From the NCBI GenBank assembly GCA_002749535.1, contig MZZL01000394.1, positions 372,001 to 436,000 on the forward strand: a stretch of 64,000 bases of DNA, in the 5' to 3' direction. The stretch is from Apophysomyces variabilis (taxonomy: Eukaryota; Mucoromycota; Mucoromycetes; Mucorales; Mucoraceae). Both the position numbers and the translations under genes were made by a program. How positions within the stretch are numbered: position 1 is the first letter of the stretch; each line of letters starts with the position of its first letter. The notes beneath the pieces were generated by a model. That model was not told where the DNA came from. It searched no databases and saw nothing but the letters and a program-made list of their open reading frames with translations. This document shows positions 57,595 to 64,000 of this stretch, piece after piece.

Positions 57595-59282
57595 AAGAAC
57601 GGTTTTGCAGAGGAATGACAATAAGGTTTTCATCTGAGTGACAAGTTTTTTCTTTGGCGATTGCTATATGAGAATGGATACAATGAACTAGCAAAACGCA
57701 ATGCTCATCTAAAGGACTGAACTTGTCACGCCAAATCTCAATACTCTCATTTTCATAAGCTTGTTGGCCAGTATATGCTTCATACCAGCGCACCATTGCA
57801 AAGACATGTTCAGTTAATCCACCGTTTATGAAGAGTTCATGTTTAAAATAGTATAGGATTTTGCAAGAATAGGCGCTTGGAATAAAACTTGACTTGGTCT
57901 CAAAAAGAACTTGCACATACAATCCTCATTGTGAACAGCCTTCAGCACAGTGAAAGAGTTGACCATATAGTCTCAAAGTATAGAATTTACTTATAGTATG
58001 GTCAACAATAGTACTTTGCTGGTTTGCTTGGAGGTAATGGACCAGGGTCATTGTTGGATACGCCATCTTGTAAAACTTGATCAAAGCGTGGTAATGATCA
58101 GGACTCATGTGAACCTTCTTGAAAGATAATGGAAACGTGTTAGGAGGAAGAGGCTCACACCCAGTGGCGTGTTTAATAGTTGCAGACATTTGTACAAAGT
58201 CAACAGGATCAAAATGATTCTCTAATGAAAGCTGAGCAGTGGTTATACTAGAAGATAAATTGTTGATCAAGTCTTTTAAAAGGTTAAGCTGGTTCTGATT
58301 GTTGCTGATTTGTATTGAAACCTGTTGAAGAAAATCCATGGCACAAGTTTGCTCAAGAAATCTCTTAAGAAAAGTACTTTCAAAAGAATCTTTATAGTTT
58401 GTGTCCAGATCTGCCAGAAGGCTGTTATAACATTCAAAACTGAAAACCTAGAAAGCATAGATAGGACCAAAGTCAAGAACGCTTTCTCACAAATGCATGT
58501 GCAGATGTTGGTTTGGAGTAATCTGCGCATTTCCATATAACCATTCATTGCCTTGACAAAAGTGAAGTAGACATTGGTGGGCACTATTAACCTCATCAAT
58601 TGTAATAGATAGTTTAATGAGCAGGCAGCATGCATCAACAAAATGTATCCAGTTTGAGAGATGTTCAGTAGGAAGCACTTTGGATAACACGTAAGATGAA
58701 TAAACTAAGCACCATGACTTCCATTCATCTGCTTTCACACTAGGGAAGTTTTTCGACATTTTTTGCATGAGGTTCAGAAACTATGGCAGAGGAAGAACAC
58801 CATTGGCAAGCTTTTGCATAGCTGTAAGCTGTCTTTCTAGAAAAAAGCCTTCATTTGTCCATACTTCCATCATTCATTTGGCAGTACCCAGAAATAAGTT
58901 GTGCATTGGATCTACAATGGTAAATCTTATAGCATCAAAGTAAGGAAGCTCATACAGTACAGTCCACCATATTCCTGTAGCTATTTCTAACCTCTTCTAT
59001 TCCTGTTCTGTAGATGCATGAAGCTAACTTTCAGCATGTCAAATATTATCCTCTCTTGTTCGTGGTATCCAACTTTCCATGTCAAACCCTGAGTAATCTA
59101 TGGATGACGTTCCTAGAATCACATTGAATTGTCAATTGCACTTGTGACATCCATGAGTGCTTGCATGCAAGGTAAAACCATTTATTTTTCTTGCCGCTGA
59201 AATGTCACATGCGCTTATACACAATGCAGCATGCATGGTAATAGGTTCTTGGTAATGGTAAGTAGACATTCTCATGCTGAGG
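57595..59282 (-). pseudogene. CACTA transposase, C-terminal half
   Basis: From 59282 down it reads CDISAARKINGFTLHASTHGCHKC (metal-binding CxxC at about 59155), YSGFDMESWIPRT, IRFTIVDPMHNLFLGTAK (the DPMHNL motif typical of fungal tnp2-like transposases, about 58930-58870), WKSWCLVYSSYVLSKVLP, and a C-terminal domain to 57595 with ARWYEAY-like and HCV residues. Stops occur throughout. The upstream half lies at 60958-62008, separated by the inserted AT-rich element. Confidence 0.87.
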
Positions 59283-59286
59283 TACA

Positions 59287-60953
59287 GGGACTTGTCACTA
59301 TCTGAAAGATAATATTAAATCACCTGATGTTTAAAAATTAGTTGACTACTAATGTAGCTGTAATTTTTAAATTTTATACTTTCAATTGGTATTGATAAAT
59401 GCCAACCTTTTTTAATAAAAGGCTGAACAAACAGCCACTAAAGCGACTGTTTATTCTAAAGCAGCCACTAAAGCGACTGCTTTGAGAATTAAGCCATTTT
59501 TTTTCCTTTTTTTCATAGTCAAAAAATGTCTTAGTTCAGGGCATTTAACAGTAAAAAACTGCTTCGGGGTGATTTGATATTGTCTTTCAGATAGTGACAA
59601 GTCCCCTTTAGAACTGTCTAAAAAATTTAAGTAAATTTTTACAAGGGGACTAGTCTATATTGAAATCGGAACCTTTTAAAAAAATAAAAAACTTTTCTTT
59701 TTTTTGATTCAACATTTAACAATATTGGAATCTTAAAAGGATGCATGCATGTTAAGGATTAGTTCTTGCGATAGCACTAGAAAAAAATAAATTTTTTATT
59801 TTTTAAGGTTTGACTCAGGACCACCTTGCATACTTTAAATAACAAAATTGAATTTTGCTATTTAAATTAGTAAGCTCCCAAGAGAAAAAAAAGCTAGCAT
59901 TTTTATTCAAAGTTTTCATCAGCCAAAAAATGTCTTCTTCAAACAAAACAATCCAAATAGAGAACATTCTTTACATCATCGATAATTACATTAAAAATAA
60001 TTATGAAGAATTATTTTATGATGAAATTGATATTGATGATTTATTTGAATCTATAAATATTTTTTTAATAAAATAAATAAAAAAATATTTGATGTATGTA
60101 AATTAAAAGATAAAAATTATATTTCTTATTTAAATGATTCTATTAAATCAATTAAAATAAGAATATTTGATGAATTTATAAATTTAAAAGACAATCAAAA
60201 ATATGAATTAGAGGAAATTCAATTTTTAATTGATGATATAAATTCAGATATATACAATTTCATTTCATTATTAGAAATAGAAAATGAAATTGATGATGAA
60301 ATAAATTTAGAAAATTTATTAGACAATAACATTAAATCAGAAGAAGATATCTCTGATTCTAATAATGTTAAACATAGTAATTATATTGATGAAAAAATAA
60401 TTGAATTTCATTTCAATTATGATTTCATCAATAAATTAAAAAAATTAAGAAATATTTTTATAAATAAAAATAAAAAAAAGAAATTAAATAAATTTTTTTA
60501 CAATAAATTAAAAGAAATTTATATTAAATATAAAAATATTTTTAATAAAGATAAAAATATTTTGATTAAACTAAATGATATTAGTAATACTAATTACATT
60601 TGTAATAATGATACTAATATTTATTGCAATGAAATTGGTATAACATAGTTATATCAATTATAATTCCATAATGGAATTGGCTATGTTTTGCTTACTTATG
60701 ATACTCTGTACTCCAATTTTACTAATAAATTTTATTAGTCTAGTGAAGTATGAGAGTATCAACTATTTTTGTTTAAACAAAAAGTAGTAGTAACAGCAAA
60801 TTTAGATTATATTTATTTTATAAATCAAATTCTGACCAAAAGCAACTCTTAGTTGCTAAAGCAACAAAACTCTTGGTGCCCATAATTTGTTTATTAATAA
60901 ATATAGGGGAAAGGTCCCAATTCCTCTTATTCAATTGATACTGACTAGTCCCC
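59287..60953 (+). mobile_element. AT-rich TIR element without a recognisable transposase
   Basis: The ends are GGGACTTGTCACTATC (59287 on) and the inverse of GGGGACTAGTCAGTATC (ending 60953). They are flanked by TACA at 59283-59286 and 60954-60957. It splits the CACTA transposase between ELNVL and VPQHE. Internally, an inverted copy of the left end (59568-59606) and a copy of the right-type end (59645 on) suggest either a composite or two adjacent insertions of the same family. It carries a very AT-rich coding region. The superfamily is not recognised. Confidence 0.65.
59930..60648 (+). pseudogene. Hypothetical AT-rich protein, one frameshift
   Basis: ATG at 59930 (MSSSNKTIQIENILYIIDNY) runs 48 codons to TAA 60074. 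The frame one base back is then open from 60007 to TAG 60646 (213 codons). A single-base change in the T or A runs at 60061-60085 would join them into about 240 residues. GC is below 20 percent, far lower than any neighbour, yet no stop interrupts the long frame. The protein is rich in Ile, Asn, Lys and Asp, probably helical (LLEIENEIDDEINLENLL), with a basic NKNKKKKLNKFF segment. I do not recognise a domain. Nothing visible links it to a function. Confidence 0.6.
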
Positions 60954-60957
60954 TACA

Positions 60958-62008
60958 ACACATTCAGCTCTTTGACTAAAGGCTTCAAATAATTGTTCAT
61001 TTCATATGTACTTGGCTCAGTTGGCCCTGGGATAACACTGACTAGTATGATATTATGAGGCTTAAAGTGCTCACTGTGAGGTAAGTTATTTATCACAATG
61101 TATATAGCTCCACAAGAATATTGTGAGCCTCAGAATGGTTTAAACCAGTCAACATTCATGGAAAGAAGCAAAGACCTTTGACGATCAACAAATGGTTTGT
61201 TATGTTTATCAAGTATGGATTGCCAAATTGCGCCATCATAAATATTTGACAAAGTGTTTTCAAGTGTTCTATGATTTTGCCATTCTTCAATTTTCCTTTC
61301 AAAATCTGGTCTTTGGAACAACATGCACAAGTTGTCCATAATAGAGTTGTAAAGGAATTCCTTACAAGGCAATGAATTCAGTAGGCTACCATTTGATGCA
61401 GATTTAAAGAGCAGTTGATTATAAGTCTTGCTATGCTCTCTTTCTTATGGATGATTAGGGAAGCAGATGAAGGCACACTTATCAGGTGCATCTTGAGGAA
61501 GGTACAGTGTATGACACTTTAGGCATATCATATACTTTTGTAAGTGGCTAGTAAATGAGTTGAATCCAGTCTGCTGACAGAAACTTTCAATAGTAGATAG
61601 AAATTGAAAGTTATGACTAAAGGTATAAAGAAGCTCATTGAGGAACTGAATAAAAATAGCCATGCCTCTTCCAACAACAAAGAACAACTGAAAATATACT
61701 GCAAAAAGTGTGATAAAGCCAAATGGTTCAACAAAGTTTACTAATCAAATAAAACAGTGAGTATTCTATTTCAACATGATAAGGGAAACGCTACCTATTG
61801 GAACTGCTCCTGCTTTAATTTCAGTTTCACTTTCTGCAAGCTCTTCTTCATCCATATACTCAAGTTCATCAATGGTTCCAAACTCAAGTTCCTGTATAAT
61901 ATCTACTTCTTCACTTTTACTACAGGAATCAATATCTTTGATGTTGACATCAGCCTTATTGTCATTGTCAGGCAATTTAAACTCTAAGAATTGTATGTTA
62001 TTATTCAT
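60958..62008 (-). pseudogene. CACTA transposase, N-terminal half
   Basis: The start is ATG 62008 (MNNNIQFLEF) with an acidic N-terminus. An intron is likely at about 61741-61793. Then NFVEPFGFITLFAVYFQL, a zinc-like CLKC...CAFICFP (about 61535-61465), KEFLYNSIMDNLCMLFQRPDFERKIEEW, IYDGAIWQSI, LLLSMNVDWFKPF and CGAIYIVINNLP, ILVSVIPGPTEPS, LKPLVKELNVL. These are the conserved blocks of fungal CACTA transposases. Stops lie near 61444 and 61129. It would bind and cut the CACT ends. Confidence 0.9.
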
Positions 62009-62339
62009 TTATTAATGAACTGATAATGTAAAGTGTCAGTCATGATAAATATACCATTATCTATGTCTATATTGTCCTGAGCAAGTGAATTATTTATAAT
62101 GCTCACTTTATTGTTAGCTGATAAGAAAAAGGTTAAATTCTAAAGACATAGTTTAGTAACTTTTTTTCTTTATACCAGTAAGAGTAGCTGCAATAAAATC
62201 TCTTCATTCATGTTTATTTCTTAATTTTTACGTTATAAGACAGTAATCTCTATTATAATTACGTTGCCTGCAATTAGAGCATTGGCATTTAACTAATCAG
62301 TTAGAAGGCATGAGCAATGGAAAGAAAAGATAAAAAAGT

Positions 62340-62490
62340 GTAAATGGCAGTTTATTGCTGTGATAACTTATTGTTATATACATTTGCTGCGGTAACTTAT
62401 TATTATATATGCTAGCTGCGGTTACTTATTGTTATATGTATTTGCTGTGGTTACCTATTATTATATACGTTTGCTGCAGTTACAACTTTT
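62340..62490. repeat. CACTA right subterminal tandem repeat
   Basis: There are four to five imperfect copies of a unit of about 29-31 bp, TGCTGCGGTAACTTATTATT plus ATATAC-type spacer. TTTTACCC-type motifs and the terminus follow at 62530-62606. The region from 62009 to 62340 is non-coding. Confidence 0.8.
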
Positions 62491-62609
62491 GGGGGGAAGG
62501 AGAGACTAAATAACACTGAAGATTGCTCCCTCCATGGGAAAGTGGGTAAAACCTTATATATTACCCAGGGGTAAAATGTGGGTAAAACGTCTACTCTACC
62601 GCAATGTTT

Positions 62610-63310
62610 GGTGCACTATTGAGTAGTTTCATATGATTTAGCCAATTTATATGCTTGATACAATATAGTAGGCTTCTGGATCAACACTTGTAATTGCACA
62701 TAATACTTTAGACCTTGTGTAAAGATGAATATAGTATCCTTTGTATCCATGTTTAGCAACTCCAGCATGGTAGTTCAGAACTCACAAATATATGCCTTGA
62801 TTATAGTCTTTTGTTGGAGTTGTTATAAACGTTGACATGCCAATTATTCAGAGTTTTTGGACTTAAACTCTTTTTAGAATGCTGCATAGAATTCAGCCCA
62901 GGTATTAGAAGTTTCCAGGTCAAGGTCAGTTTCCAATTGATACCACCAGGCAACAGCACCATCACACAAAAGGGTCACTGCAAAAAGAACCATTTGTTGT
63001 TCATTATTGATTTCTGCCAGTCTGCAATACTTCTGGATTGTATATAGCCATGTCTCAACAGCCTATAAACTACGTTCACTATGGAAAACATTAGGTTTGG
63101 TAGGCTTGATCATTTGTACTAGTGTCTGATTATTCTGTAGCATTTGATCTTGTTTGGAAACAGCTTTTTAAGCTTGCATAGCTGTGATTTGTTCACTATG
63201 TTGCTGTTGTTGCTGCAGAAGTTGTTGCAAAGACTGCATAACAGTTATGAGTGCTTGTTGCTCAAAGGTAAGGTTGTTCTGGTTTTGGTCTTGTCCGTTT
63301 TCCATTTTTG
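62610..63310 (-). pseudogene. Gypsy G6 gag N-terminal part
   Basis: The start is near 63303 (MENGQDQNQNNLTFEQQALITVMQSLQQLL) with a poly-Gln run (QQQQQ) from CAGCAACAA repeats. It continues IKPTKPNVFHSE, VETWLYTIQKYCRLAEI, LLCDGAVAWWYQLETDLDLE, NTWAEFYAAF and LELLNMDTKD. It is interrupted at 62606 by the CACTA element. Stops are at about 63169, 63066, 62877 and 62814. The knuckle follows on the other side of the CACTA element. Confidence 0.88.
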
Positions 63311-63410
63311 TAGGTTACAGGTAAGTCTTGACAAAGTCACTTAGTTTTTTTTTTCTTTTTGTTTTTGTAAACTTGTTTTATATATTGAGATCAGTGGAAA
63401 GAATTTGTTA

Positions 63411-63424
63411 TCAGCTACCAATTG
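63411..63424 (-). other. G6 primer-binding site
   Basis: Reading inward from the 5' LTR on the minus strand, the sequence is ATTGGTAGCTGATAAC. It is the same as in G4 and G5. Confidence 0.7.
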
Positions 63425-64000
63425 TCAGATTCTTGGATTCTTTTCCTCTGGTTGTCTTGCTTCTATCCAAATGATGATAATACTCAGAATGTTTAAACTA
63501 GCCTTGTAAAAAGCAAAGAATAAAAGATGACTCTTGAATTACTGATTGATTTTTTCATTGTCCTTTATTGAATGTTATTCTAATGATATTTATATTTTAC
63601 AGAACAAAATATACTAGAAGAAATATAATCTATATATAAGGCTTGAAATGGGTGGACCTTAACTGGTCAGGTCATAACTGGGCCAAGTGAGGATATTAAC
63701 TCATGGCCCACTGGGCTGGGCCAAGATCTTAACCTAGAACCTAGCACACTAGGCCTATCACACTAAGATGGGCCTATTGACCTGTGGGCCAACTCAGGTA
63801 GGCCATATCAGGCAGGCCAATTTTATAGCCCAGAACCCAGCCCACTAAGGCCTACCCAGCAGACATCTAGTCAGGCTAGGTCAAATTCTGAGCCTTATCT
63901 ATATATAATATCTTTACTAGAAAGTACTAGAAATATCTATTTTAATTTGTATATATAATATTTCCAGAATGTTCAAGTAGTATCTGTAATAATCTTTCAG
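63425..64000 (-). repeat. G6 5' LTR (cut by window end)
   Basis: It aligns from its TGTCAGATTCTTGG end with the 3' LTR at 42456, apart from the MITE at 63637-63897, and continues beyond base 64000. Differences from the 3' LTR are mostly transitions. Confidence 0.9.
63637..63897. mobile_element. hAT-B-like MITE (261 bp)
   Basis: The ends are TAAGGCTTGAAATGGGTGG and the inverse TAAGGCTCAGAATTTGACC. An exact 8-bp duplication TCTATATA lies at 63629-63636 and 63898-63905. The 3' LTR of G6 shows the empty site. The interior is rich in GGCCCA/TGGGCC as in hAT B1 and B2, so it is probably mobilised by a B-type transposase. Confidence 0.93.

Larger units (their letters stand above)
55187..62606 (-). 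mobile_element. CACTA (EnSpm-type) element, full length 7.4 kb
   Basis: The ends are CACTGCAGTTGAAAGGACG (55187) and the inverse of CATTGCGGTAGAGTAGACG (62606). A TTT duplication lies at 55184-55186 and 62607-62609. The terminal arrays of TTTTACCCACA/TGGGTAAAA are shared with the deletion copy at 10435-11759. It encodes a tnp2-like transposase (minus) and an accessory protein (plus). It inserted into G6 gag and hosts the AT-rich element at 59287-60953. Confidence 0.94.
42456..64000 (-). mobile_element. Gypsy G6 with nested insertions (right end beyond window)
   Basis: The 3' LTR is at 42456-42868 and the matching 5' LTR starts at 63425 and runs past the window end. Internal parts in order on the minus strand are primer site and gag (63424-62610), rest of gag (55183-54606), protease (52015-51358), reverse transcriptase (45552-45047) and decayed RNase H/integrase (45046-42869). 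It is interrupted by chromovirus G7, a SINE, a pogo element, a CACTA element and a MITE. Without them it would be about 5 kb. Confidence 0.92.

Noticed and set aside
1..64000. Host protein-coding genes
   Set aside because: Every coding block I can interpret belongs to a mobile element. Apart from the two tRNAs no cellular gene could be supported.

Overview
This 64-kb window is almost entirely transposable elements. The only non-mobile genes I can support are two tRNA genes, tRNA-Ala(AGC) at 16043-16115 and tRNA-Gly(GCC) at 42374-42444 on the minus strand. The short introns (about 45-60 bp, GT..AG), the Ty3/gypsy chromovirus, and the mix of hAT, MULE, CACTA and pogo families in moderately AT-rich DNA suggest a repeat-rich fungal genome, most likely an early-diverging (Mucoromycota-like) fungus. 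The species cannot be named from the sequence.

Layout. (1) 1-9992: a minus-strand hAT element (family B, copy B1) split by an 8.2-kb hAT element (A1, 160-8371). A1 carries its own transposase and a second gene with AT-hooks, a DUF6729-like segment and a DDE/RNase H-like core. (2) 10001-12020: decayed DNA holding a 1.3-kb deletion derivative of a CACTA transposon (10435-11759). (3) 12021-15436: minus-strand gypsy G1. (4) tRNA-Ala, then truncated gypsy G2 (16140-17812, plus). (5) 17813-26985: hAT A2, containing a complete 5.3-kb Mutator-like element (18734-24074) with transposase and OTU-protease regions. (6) 26986-28453: truncated gypsy G3 (minus). (7) 28454-37194: gypsy G4 (minus), split in its reverse transcriptase by hAT B2 (30878-34462), the only transposase that reads as intact. 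(8) 37209-42336: gypsy G5 (plus), complete with both LTRs. (9) tRNA-Gly. (10) 42456 to the window end: gypsy G6 (minus), enlarged by nested insertions: chromovirus G7 (45558-51352), a SINE (52016-52368), a pogo element in the SINE target duplication (52381-54603), a full 7.4-kb CACTA element (55187-62606) that itself hosts an AT-rich terminal-inverted-repeat element (59287-60953), and a hAT-like MITE in the LTR (63637-63897).

Exact target-site duplications define many of these boundaries: 9 bp for the MULE, 8 bp for hAT B2 and the MITE, 5 bp for G7, 3 bp for both CACTA copies, TA for pogo, 14 bp for the SINE.

The elements are mostly inactivated by transitions. In G5 the two LTRs differ at six sites, all of them CpG versus TpG/CpA, and 13 of 16 in-frame stops are TGA, mostly where Arg (CGA) is expected. 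This is the expected mark of cytosine methylation followed by deamination. Four gypsy copies keep the same T TTA AAA heptamer at the gag-pol junction with pol in the -1 frame. Both tRNA genes have gypsy LTR ends within 11-37 bp. The most unusual coding signal is an extremely AT-rich protein gene (about 59930-60648) inside a transposase-less inverted-repeat element.
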